From: Symbiodinium natans
Taxonomy: Eukaryota; Sar; Dinophyceae; Suessiales; Symbiodiniaceae
Assembly (NCBI GenBank): GCA_905221605.1
Contig: CAJNDS010002494.1
Location: 26,001 to 90,000 of the forward strand
Length of the DNA: 64,000 nucleotides
Reading direction: 5' to 3'
Within the stretch, counting starts at the first letter, position 1, and the number at the start of each line of letters is the position of its first letter. A model generated the notes under the pieces. It did no database searches. It was not told the DNA's origin and was given only the letters and a program-made list of their open reading frames with translations. Below, piece by piece: positions 53,901 to 62,829 of the stretch. Position numbers and translations under genes: made by a program.

Positions 53901-53950
53901 CGCAACTTCAAGGGTTTAGGGTTTTGTACGTAGGACCTTTCTGCTCTATT
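48000..53950 (+). CDS. Weak exon-like segments, perhaps the 3' part of the RIIa/EF-hand gene
   Basis: Candidate exons include about 48265-48310 (AALLDGKDVEACSRMLGA), about 49077-49140 (MGSEQAKSQIWALVKSLRRA), about 52744-52795 (LDTHEVLEKRRTAADVG), about 53310-53395 (SLPGLSSSEGLEESHGPAAL then TFRDFR) and about 53859-53915 (IMFQLDPSDNVRPSQLQ). The last resembles an EF-hand environment, compare IMFQVDQDGNV at 43.5 kb. They are on the same strand, spaced among TTTAGGG/CCCTAAA arrays as in the genes upstream. Their order, frame and membership of one gene are not established. The larger open frames at 49230-49799 and 51100-51900 look fortuitous. Confidence 0.35.
51300..51760 (+). repeat. Cluster of CGCGGAAG motifs
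   Basis: The octamer CGCGGAAG or close variants (TGCGGAAG, GGCGGAAG, TCCGCGGAAG) occur well over ten times in about 460 bp, sometimes as overlapping GGAAGCTCCGCGGAAGC palindromic units. No gene is recognised here. Confidence 0.7.
52400..52672 (-). repeat. Degenerate telomere-like arrays, mainly CCCTAAA
   Basis: Short runs of CCCTAAA (52405-52435, 52618-52672) with one TTTAGGG pair at 52554-52568. Confidence 0.9.
52845..52935 (+). repeat. Dispersed element, family F, forward copy
   Basis: It contains TTAAGATCCCTATGGAGGTA then GAATAGGG and AGGAGTATATTTAGGGGAAC. The reverse complement of this sequence recurs at 53605-53692. Confidence 0.8.
53130..53262 (-). repeat. Interstitial telomere-like array, CCCTAAA
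   Basis: About 18 units, with CCCTTAAA variants in the centre, between the two oppositely oriented family F elements. Confidence 0.95.
53412..53492. repeat. Inverted repeat around AATAATTACTATAAT
   Basis: GGAATAATTACTATAATGGT then AATCGGGTTGTTTT opposes AAAACAACCCGAATAATTAC and TATAATAGTATTCC. It is a hairpin of about 80 bp in the interval between the family F copies. Confidence 0.7.
53605..53692 (-). repeat. Dispersed element, family F, inverted copy
   Basis: Reverse-complement partner of 52845-52935 (GTTTCCCCGAATATACTCCT, TTCTACCTCCTTAGGGATCT). The pair forms a 90-bp-arm inverted repeat with about a 670-bp spacer. Confidence 0.8.
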
Positions 53951-53977
53951 TGGCTTTGCTCTCTGCCTGACTAACTT

Positions 53978-56900
53978 TTCAGGATTTTAAGGATTTTAAA
54001 GATTTTAAAAAGGCTTTAAAATCCTTAAAACCCTTAAAGTTTTTGGAAAATCCATTTCCTAAAACTTTAAGGATTTTAAGGGTTTTAAGGCCTTTTCAAA
54101 ATCTTTAAAATCCTTAAAATCCTTAAAGTTTTTGGAAAATCCATTTCCAAAAATTTTAAGGATTTTAAGGGTTTTAAGGCCTTTTTAAAACCTTTAAAAT
54201 CCTTAAAATCCTTAAAGTTTTTGGAAAATCCATTTCCAAAAATTTTAAGGATTTTAAGGATTTTAAAGATTTTAAAGGGGTCCCGGAGGCCCAGGGGCCC
54301 CGGGCCACCTTTTAAAATCTTTAAAACCTTTAAAATCTTTAAAACCCTTAAAGTTTTTGGAAAATCCATTTCCTAAAACTTTAAGGATTTTAAGGGTTTT
54401 AAGGCCTTTTTAAAACCTTTAAAATCCTTAAAATCCTTAAAGTTTTTGGAAAATCCATTTCCAAAAATTTTAAGGATTTTAAGGATTTTAAGGATTTTAA
54501 GGATTTTAAAGATTTTAAAGGGGTCCCGGAGGCCCAGGAGCCCCGGGCCACCTTTTAAAATCTTTAAAACCTTTAAAATCTTTAAAATCCTTAAAGTTTT
54601 TGGAAAATCCATTTCCTAAAACTTTAAGGATTTTAAGGGTTTTAAGGCCTTTTTAAAACCTTTAAAATCCTTAAAATCCTTAAAGTTTTTGGAAAATCCA
54701 CTTCCAAAAAGTTTAAGGATTTTAAGGATTTTAAAGATTTTAAAGGGGTCCCGGAGGCCCAGGAGCCCCGGGCCACCTTTTAAAATCTTTAAAACCTTTA
54801 AAATCTTTAAAATCCTTAAAGTTTTTGGAAAATCCATTTCCTAAAACTTTAAGGATTTTAAGGGTTTTAAGGCCTTTTTAAAACCTTTAAAATCCTTAAA
54901 ACCCTTAAAGTTTTTGGAAAATCCATTTCCAAAATTTTTGAAGATTTTAAGGATTTTAAGGACTTTAAAGATTTTAAAGGGGTCCCGGAGGCCCAGGAGC
55001 CCCGGGCCACCTTTTAAAATCTTTAAAACCTTTAAAATCCTTAAAATCCTTAAAGTTTTTGGAAAATCCATTTCCTAAAACTTTAAGGATTTTAAGGGTT
55101 TTAAGGCCTTTTTAAAACCTTTAAAATCCTTAAAATCCTTAAAGTTTTTGGAAAATCCACTTCCAAAAGTTTTAAGATTTTAAGGATTTTAAAGATTTTA
55201 AAGATTTTAAAGGGGTCCCGGAGGCCCAGGAGCCCCGGGCCACCTTTTAAAATCTTTAAAACCTTTAAAATCTTTAAAACCCTTAAAGTTTTTGGAAAAT
55301 CCATTTCCTAAAACTTTAAGGATTTTAAGGGTTTTAAGGCCTTTTTAAAACCTTTAAAATCCTTAAAATCCTTAAAGTTTTTGGAAAATCCATTTCCAAA
55401 AATTTTAAGGATTTTAAGGATTTTAAGGATTTTAAGGATTTTAAGGATTTTAAAGATTTTAAAGGGGTCCCGGAGGCCCAGGAGCCCCGGGCCACCTTTT
55501 AAAATCTTTAAAACCTTTAAAATCTTTAAAATCCCTTAAAGTTTTTGGAAAATCCATTTCCTAAAACTTTAAGGATTTTAAGGGTTTTAAGGCCTTTTTA
55601 AAACCTTTAAAATCCTTAAAATCCTTAAAGTTTTTGGAAAATCCATTTCCAAAAATTTTAAGGATTTTAAGGATTTTAAGGATTTTAAAGATTTTAAAGG
55701 GGTCCCGGAGGCCCAGGAGCCCCGGGCCACCTTTTAAAATCTTTAAAATCTTTAAAATCCTTAAAATCCTTAAAGTTTTTGGAAATCCATTTCCTAAAAC
55801 TTTAAGGATTTTAAGGGTTTTACGGCCTTTTTAAAACCTTTAAAATCCTTAAAATCCTTAAAGTTTTTGGAAAATCCATTTCCGAAAATTTTAACGATTT
55901 TAAGGATTTTAAAGGTTTTAAAGATTTTAAAGGGGTCCCGGAGGCCCAGGAGCCCCGGGCCACCTTTTAAAATCTTTAAAACCTTTAAAATCCTTAAAAT
56001 CCTTAAAGTTTTTGGAAAATCCATTTCCTAAAGCTTTAAGGATTTTAAGGGTTTTACGGCCTTTTTAAAATCTATAAAATCCTTAAAATCCTTAAAGTTT
56101 TTGGAAAATCCATTTCCAAAAATTTTAAGGATTTTAAGGGTTTTAAAGGTTTTAAAGATTTTAAAGGGGTCCCGGAGGCCCAGGGGCCCCGGGCCACCTT
56201 TTAAAATCTTTAAAACCTTTGAAATCCTTAAAATCCCTAAAGTTTTTGGAAAATCCATTTCCAAAAATTTTAAAGATTTTAAGGATTTTAAGGATTTTAA
56301 AGATTTTAAAGGGGTCCCGGAGGCCCAGGCGCCCCGGGCCACCTTTAAAAATCTTTAAAACCCTCAAAGTTTTTGGAAAATCCATTTCCTAAACCTTTAA
56401 GGATTTTAAGGGTTTTAAGGCCTTTTTAAAACCTTTAAAATCCTTAAAATCCTTAAAGTTTTTGGAAAATCCATTCCCAAAAGTTTTTAAGGATTTTAAG
56501 GATTTTAAGGGTTTTAAGGATTTTAAAGATTTTCAAGGGGTCCCGGGGGCCCAGGGGCGCCGGGCGCCCTTTTAAAATCTTTAAAATCCTGAAAAATCTT
56601 TAAAATCTTTAAAATCCTTAAATTTTTAGGAAATCCATTTCCTAAAACTTTAAGGATTTTAAGGCCTTTTTAAAATTTTAAGAAGGCCTTAAAATCCTTA
56701 AAATCCTTAAAGTTTTTGGAAAATCCATTTCCAAAATTTTTAAAGGTTTTAAAGATTTTAAGGATTTTAAAGATTTTAAAGGGGTCCCGGGGGCCCAGGG
56801 GCGCCGGGCAACCTTTAAAATCTTTAAAATCCTTAAAACCTTTAAAATCCTTAAAGTTTTTGGAAAATCACTTTCCTAAGTTTTGAAGGGTTTTAAGGAT

Positions 56901-57180
56901 TTTAAGGGTTTTAAGGTTTTTGAGGATTTTAAGGTTAAGGATTTTAAGGAAAAGCCTTAAAACCCTTAAAATCCTTAAAGCCCTTAACGTTTTTGGAAAA
57001 TCCCTTTCCGAAAACTTTAAGGGTTTTAAGGGTTTTAAGGATTTTCAGGGCGCCGGGCCACCTTTTAAAATCTTTAAAATCCTTAAAACCTTTAAAATCC
57101 TTAAAAAAAGTCTTACAATCTTTAAAATCCTTAAAGCGTTTGGAAAATCACTTTCCCAAAACTTTAAGGATTGTAAGGAC
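53978..57180. repeat. Complex satellite, about 225-252 bp unit, 12 or more copies
   Basis: Each unit has AT-rich palindromic filler (AAGGATTTTAAGG, CCTTTAAAATCCTTAAA), the landmark GTTTTTGGAAAATCCATTTCC, and a GC-rich block GGGGTCCCGGAGGCCCAGG that starts at 54277, 54520, 54745, 54979, 55212, 55464, 55699, 55932, 56166, 56311, 56537 and 56781. Spacing is 225-252 bp except one 145-bp truncated unit. A diverged relic block lies at 57491. Both strands show long open frames rich in Lys, Leu, Ile and Phe because the unit is made of short inverted motifs; I do not call them genes. Confidence 0.95.
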
Positions 57181-57207
57181 TTTTTAAAGTGATGGGCCTC
57201 CAGAAAG

Positions 57208-57301
57208 GCGCGGCTCGATTTGGCCAAATTTTGCCGGGCAGGCTCCGGGCAAAATTTGGCCCGGAGCCTGTCCGGCAAAATTTGGCCAAATCGAGCCGCG
57301 C
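57208..57301. repeat. 94-bp near-perfect palindrome
   Basis: GCGCGGCTCGATTTGGCCAA at the left end is mirrored by TTGGCCAAATCGAGCCGCGC at the right end. The inner CAGGCTCCGGGC pairs with GCCCGGAGCCTG around an 8-bp loop. It sits inside the AT-rich satellite but has quite different GC-rich composition. Confidence 0.95.
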
Positions 57302-57332
57302 ATTTCTCATCGCATACGAAGAGCAACCCGAT

Positions 57333-57388
57333 TTGGCCAAATTTTGCCCGGAGCCTGCCCGGCAAAATTTGGCCAAATCGAGCCGCGA
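57333..57388. repeat. Second, shorter copy of the GGCCAAATTTTGCC palindrome
   Basis: CGATTTGGCCAAATTTTGCC and GGCAAAATTTGGCCAAATCG flank CGGAGCCTGCC. It is the same sequence family as the 94-bp palindrome 32 bp upstream, with one inner arm missing. Confidence 0.9.
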
Positions 57389-57679
57389 CCTTGTGGAGGC
57401 CCGAAATTATTTAACTTCAAAATACTTAACATCCTTAAAGTTTTTGGAAAATATCTTTCCAAAAAATTTATCGATTTTAAAGATTTTAAAGGGGTCCTAG
57501 AGGCCCAGGGGCACCGGGCCACCTTTGAAAATCTTTTAAAATCCTTAAAACCTTGAAAATCCTTAAAATCCTTAAAGTTTTTGGAAAACTTTAAGGGTTT
57601 TTAAGGAATTTAAGGAATCCAAAAGATTTAAAAAAGAGCCGCCCAAAGAAGTTTAATCATTTAATTTAGGAATTTAAGG

Positions 57680-58430
57680 AAAACCTAAACCCTAAGCTCC
57701 TAAGCTTCTAAGCGCCTGGGCGCCTAAGCGCCTACCCCTTAAACCCTTAAACCCTTAAACCCTAATTCCTAAGGTCCTCAGCTCCTAAGCGCCTAAACTC
57801 CTAAGCGTCTACCCCCTAAATCCTGTAACCCGAAACCCTTAAACCCTAAACCCTAAGCTCCTAAGCTCCTAAGCGCCTAAGCTCCTAAGCGCCTACCCCC
57901 TAAATCCTCAAACTACCCTAAACCAAAACCATTAACTCCTAAGCTCTTAAGCTCCTCAGCGCCTAAGCGCCTACCCCATAGACCCTTAAACCTTACACCC
58001 TAAACCCTAAGCTCCTAAGCTCCTAAGCGCCTAGGCGCCTACCCCCTAAAACCTTAAGCTCCTGAGCGCGTAAGCTCCGAAGCGCGTACCCCCTAAATCC
58101 TCAAAACCTAAACCCTTAAACCCTAAACCCTAAGCTCCTAAGCTCCTAAGCGTCTAAGCGCCTGCCCCCCCTAAACCCTTCAACCCATAAACTCCTAAGC
58201 TCCTGAGCGCCTAAGCGCCTACCCTCTAAACCCTTAAACCTTAAACCCTAAAACCTAGGCTCCTAAGCTCCTAAGCGCCTAGGCGCCTACCCCCTAATCC
58301 CTTAAACCCTAAACCCTAAACCTCTTAAGCTCCTGAGCGCCTAAACACTAAACCCTAAACCCTAAACCCTAAGCTCCTAAGCTCCTAAGCGCCTAAGCGG
58401 CTACCCCCTAAACCCTGAGACCCCGGCACC
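57680..58430. repeat. Satellite of CCTAAGCTCCTAAGCGCCTA units with CCCTAAA
   Basis: About eight repeats, roughly 80-120 bp each, of CTAAGCTCCTAAGCGCCTAA followed by GCGCCTACCCCCTAAA and one or more CCCTTAAA or CCCTAAA units: telomere-like heptamers built into a longer satellite unit. Confidence 0.9.
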
Positions 58431-58714
58431 CCTTTTATCATTGAAAAATCCTTGCCTTCTTCTCTGCTGAGTTTTTTCTAAAGTTTAAGGATTTTACGGC
58501 TTTTAGTACTTGAATGGATCTTTCGTTTTTGAAGTTGAGGGCACCCTATGGTTTACCAAAGACCTTTGCTAGGGTTTGCAAAAAACTTCGCTTTAAAGTA
58601 ACGGGCACGCCAGGGTTTACAGAAAACCTTTCCATTGTGATTAATTTGGTGTTTTAAGCAAATTGTGCAAGCGTACGTCTGCGATAGGATTGTTTGAGTT
58701 ATTGCTCTTGCCAG

Positions 58715-59945
58715 TCTTCGAGGGGTCAAAACGTTCTGGGTCTGAAGGCTGGGCCCCTCGAGAGGTCAAAAAGTACTTGGTCTGAAGGCTGGGCCCCTCG
58801 AGGGGTCAAAAATGTTTGGTCTTAAGGCTGGGTTCTGGAGGGGTCAAACAGCTGTTGGTCTTAAGGCTGGGACCTTCGAGGGGTCAAAGCGTTCTGGGTT
58901 TTAAGGCTGGGCCCCTCGAGGGGTCAAAGCGTTCTTGGTCTTAAGGCTGGGACCCTCGAGGGGTCAAACATCTTCTTCGTCTTAAGGCTGGGCCCCTCGA
59001 GGGGTCAAAGAGTATTTGGTCTTAAGGCAACAAGTTTTTGGTCTTAAGGCTGGGCCCCTGGGGTCTTAAGGCAGGGCCCCTCGAGGGGTCAAAGCGTTCT
59101 GGTTTTTAAGGCTGGGCCCCTCGAGGGGTCAAAAAGTTGTTGGTCTTGAGGCTGGGCCCTTCGAGGGGTCAAAGCGTTCTGGGTTTTAAGGCTGGGCCCC
59201 TCGAGAGGTCGAAAGTTCTTGGTCTTAAGGCTGGGCCCCTCGAGGGGTCCAAAAGTTCTTGGTCTTAAGGCTGAGCCCCATCGAGGGGTCAAACAGTTGT
59301 TGGTCTTAAGGCTGGGCCCTTCGAGGGGTCAAAGCGTTCTGGGTTTTAAGGCTGGGCTTCTCGAGGGGTCAAACAGTTTTTGGTCTTAAGGCTGGGCCCC
59401 TCGAGGGGTCAAACAACTTCTTCGTCTTAAGGCTCGGCCCCCAGAGCGTCGAGAGGTCAAGAGTATTTGGTCTTAAGGCAAAAGTTGTTGGTCTTAAAGC
59501 TGGGCCCCTGGACTCTTAGGACTGGGCCCCTCGAGGGGTCAAAAAGTTTTTGGTCTTCAGGCTGGGCCCCTCGAGGGGTCAAAAAGTTTTTGGTCTTAAG
59601 GCTGGGCCCTTCGAGGGGTCAAAGCGTTCTTGGTCTTAAGGCTGGGCCCCTCGAGGGGTCAAAAAGTTCTTGGTCTTACGGCTGGGCCCCTCCGAGGGTC
59701 AAAACGTTCGGGGTCTTAAGGCTGGGCCCCCCAAGGCGTCAAAGAGTATTTGGTCTTACGGAAAGTTTTTGGTCTTAGGCTGGGCCCCTCGAAGGGCCAA
59801 ACAGTTGTTGGTCTTAAGGCTGGGTCCTTCGAGGGGTCAAAACGTTCTGGGTTTTAAGGCAGGGCCCCTCGAGGGGTCAAACAATTTTTTTTCTCAAGGC
59901 TGGGCCCCTCGAGGGGTCAAAAACTTGTTGGTCTTAAGGCTGGTT
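58715..59945. repeat. 40-bp tandem satellite with a CCCCTCGAGGGG core
   Basis: About 30 copies of GGTCTTAAGGCTGGGCCCCT followed by CGAGGGGTCAAAAAGTTCTT, with point variation. Successive cores end at 58880, 58920 and 58960, showing the 40-bp period. The 12-bp core is a perfect palindrome. Both strands are largely open as a consequence. Confidence 0.95.
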
Positions 59946-60300
59946 TTGAGGATGAGGGCACACCAAGGTGTACAAGAACCCTTTCGTTGTTGAGGTTGAG
60001 GACACACTAGGGTTTACAGAAAAACTGACGTTTTGACGTTACAGGCGCACCAGGTTGAGGGAAAAAACACTTTTCGCTTTTGACATGTTGAGGACATATC
60101 AGGCTTCAAATCGGACCTTCGTTAAAAATGATGGCACATGAAGGTTTGCAAAACAAAAGCGTTCGTTAACTTTGTTGAATTCTTACTTTTCAATCGTTTG
60201 AAATATTTAACAGGCTGCAGGAATATCATGATGTAAATAATATCATTGTTTGATGTCTTAGGTCTCCACGCTAAACTGAACAGTTTGAAGAAATGTCATA
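59946..60300. other. Spacer between satellite blocks
   Basis: AT-richer unique DNA with the recurring phrase AGGGCACACCAGGGTTTAC seen also at 58530-58620, so it may be an end fragment of a longer repeat. No gene was seen. Confidence 0.5.
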
Positions 60301-60319
60301 ACCATACCGCGTCAATAGC

Positions 60320-60835
60320 AGGGTGGGGGGGGGTTGTTGTTGTTCCCCCCCCCACTTGTTGTTGAACAACCCCCCCACCCACCCCCACCCATGACGTTCG
60401 AAGATCGCGGGACGGAGGGGGGGGGGGGTTTTGTTGTTCCCCCCCCCCCCCTTTGTTTGTGAACAACAAACCCCTCCCCCCCACATTAAGTCGAAGATGG
60501 GGCCGGAGGGGGGGGGGGGGGGGGGTTGTGTTGTTTACCCCACCACTTGTGTTGAACAACAAAACCACCCCCCCCCCCCAAGGAAGTTCGAGGATCAGGG
60601 AACGGAGGGGGGGGGGGGTTGTTGTTTTTCCCCCCCCCAGCCCCCACTTGTTGTTGAACAAAACAGCCCCCCACCCCCCCCCCTACTCCTCCCCTTATGG
60701 ACTTAGCAGATAACGGATGGGGGGGGGGGGGGGTTGTTATTGTTCCCCCCCTCCCGCTTGGATGTTTGAAGTTAAGAACAACCCCCCCCCCCCCCCTGGG
60801 GGTTGTTGTTGTTCCTCCCCCCCCCTCTTGACATC
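60320..60835. repeat. Array of G-tract/GTT palindromes
   Basis: Five or six units in which a run of 10-18 G leads into GTTGTTGTTGTTCCCCCCCC and then ACTTGTTGTTGAACAAC into a run of C. Each unit can fold on itself and has several G-runs long enough for G-quadruplexes. Related units reappear at 62232-62405. Confidence 0.9.
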
Positions 60836-60904
60836 TACTATATCAGGCGAACACGGTCTAGAAGAATTTGGTTTTCTCAGTATGGTAACTTGGAGCGAGT
60901 TCCA

Positions 60905-61745
60905 GAATCAGAGGAGAAGAGAGAAAGGAATTTATTCTAAATTCCACCCCCTCCTCGAATCTTCTTTTGTTTTTCGTATTTCGTTCTTCGAAAAATCAGA
61001 GGAGAAGTGACGGGACGATTTTTGTTTATAGAAGTAGACTTTATTTTAAATCACAGACGAGGGAGTGGGAGGAAGGGAGAAGCGAGAATGCGGAGTGGGA
61101 GGAAGGGAGAAGAGAGAAGGGAATGTATTCTAAATTCCACCCCCCTCGAATCTTTTTTTTTGTTTTATGTGTTTCATTATTCGAGAAATCAGAGGAGGAG
61201 AGAGAAGGGAATTTATTCTAAATTCCACCCCCCCTCGAATCTTCTTTTGTTTTTCGTATTTCATTCTTCGAAAACTCAGAGGAGAAGGGAGAAAGGAATT
61301 TATTCTAAATTCTACCCCCCTCGAATCTTCTTTTGTTTTTTGTATTTCATTATTCGAAGATCAGAGGAGTAGAGACGAGAGTGTTTTTGTTTCTAGAAGT
61401 AGAGAGCGGGGGGGTTGGGAGGGGCGCAGCCCCCCCCCAATTGCACTTCCAAGCCTTCCCCCTCGAATCTTCTTTTGTTTTTCGTATTTCATTCCTCGAA
61501 AACGCAGAGGAGAAGGGAGAAGGGAATTTATTCTAAATTCTACCCCCCTTCGAATCTTCTTTTGTTTTTTGTATTTCATTATTCGAAGATCAGAGGAGTA
61601 GAGACGAGAGTGTTTTTGTTTCTAGAAGTAAAGAGCGGGGGGGTTGGGAGGGGCGCAGCCCCCCCCCAATTGCACTTCCAAGCCTTCCCCCTCGAATCTT
61701 CTTTTGTTTTTCGTATTTCATTCCTCGAAAACTCAGAGGAGAAGG
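60905..61745. repeat. Tandem repeat, about 110-bp unit with larger duplication
   Basis: Six or so copies of AGAGGAGAAGGGAGAAGGAA followed by TTTATTCTAAATTCTACCCC and CCTCGAATCTTCTTTTGTTT. Two copies of a longer segment (about 61340-61500 and 61560-61740) include GAGCGGGGGGGTTGGGAGGG and CCCCCCCAATTGCACTTCCA. Confidence 0.9.
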
Positions 61746-61860
61746 GAGCACGTCAGAAAGTACAGAACTGGTTTATCCATTTCCTGGTTTCCAGGCGTTG
61801 GAGAGGGGGCTTCCAAGGGGGCTTCAGGAAAGTTTAACCTGGATTGAACCCTACTAGTAA

Positions 61861-61907
61861 GCAGTAGTAGTAGTCGCAGTAGCAGTAGCAGTAGCAGTAG
61901 CAGTAGC

Positions 61908-61961
<54 letters not shown>

Positions 61962-61962
61962 T

Positions 61963-61998
<36 letters not shown>

Positions 61999-62043
61999 AT
62001 AGTAATGGTAATGGTAATGGTAATGGTAATGGTAATGGTAATG

Positions 62044-62089
<46 letters not shown>

Positions 62090-62127
62090 GAGTAGTAATA
62101 GTAGTAGTAGTAATAGTAGTAGTAGTG

Positions 62128-62160
<33 letters not shown>

Positions 62161-62168
62161 ATAGTAGT

Positions 62169-62225
<57 letters not shown>

Positions 62226-62226
62226 A
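61861..62226. repeat. (AGT)n trinucleotide array
   Basis: About 120 AGT/TAG units with internal AGTAATGGTAATGGTA, CAGTAGCAGTAG and GTAATAG variants. All minus-strand frames are open as poly-Leu, poly-Tyr or poly-Thr; these are repeat artefacts. Confidence 0.97.
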
Positions 62227-62231
62227 TATAA

Positions 62232-62405
62232 AGGAGGGGGGGGGGTTGTTGTTGTTCGAATAACAAGTGGGGGGGGGGGGGGTGTTGTTGTTCTCCCCCC
62301 CCCCCCCCTCCCTCCCCTCCCTTCTATGAGAGGAGAGGGGGGGGGGGGGGGGGGGGGTTGTTGTTCGAATAACAAATGGGGGGGGGAACAACAACAACCC
62401 CCCTC
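62232..62405. repeat. G-tract/GTT palindromes, second cluster
   Basis: Two units of a G run followed by GTTGTTGTTGTTCGAATAAC, then a C run, like the array at 60320-60835. Confidence 0.9.
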
Positions 62406-62599
62406 ACCCCTGCTTATTGACGGGGTCTCGTCATAACTGAAACCGTTTACATCGTTCAGTTAAAGTGTTCTACGAAATGTTGATATCTTGAGCCTTCCAA
62501 ATAACAAATAAACAGCTGAATTGAAATATTCAAAATGTTTACATTATGGAGCCTCTAAAAGAATCAAAACACGTTAAATAGGTCGGCGTGTTTCTTTTA

Positions 62600-62620
62600 T
62601 TCATCGTTTCTCTCTCCCTC

Positions 62621-62655
<35 letters not shown>

Positions 62656-62825
62656 TTCTCTCTCTCTCTCTCTCTTTCCTGTCTCTTTTTTTTTTTTCCT
62701 CTCTCTCTCTTTCTGACCCTCTCTCCCTCCTTCCTTCCTTCCTTCCTTCCTTCCTGCCTTCCTTCCTTCCTTCCTTTCTCTTCCCCGCTTCCTTCTTGCT
62801 CTTTCCTCTTTCCTCCCCGCTCCTC
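62600..62825. repeat. CT-rich low-complexity tract
   Basis: TCTCTTTCTCTTTC and CTTCCTTCCTTCC runs covering about 220 bp. The opposing Glu/Arg/Lys-rich frames are artefacts. Confidence 0.95.
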
Positions 62826-62829
62826 CCGT

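Noticed and set aside
54085..56385. Repeated open frames on both strands encoding Lys/Leu/Ile/Phe-rich peptides
   Set aside because: They follow the satellite period and its inverted motifs; there is no start context, domain or codon bias typical of the genes upstream.
59089..59993. Open frames across the 40-bp satellite on both strands
   Set aside because: They are a product of a repeat unit lacking stops; the peptides are simple repeats.
61733..62397. Three long minus-strand open frames (poly-Leu, poly-Tyr, poly-Thr)
   Set aside because: They arise from the (AGT)n array, which has no stop codon in those frames.
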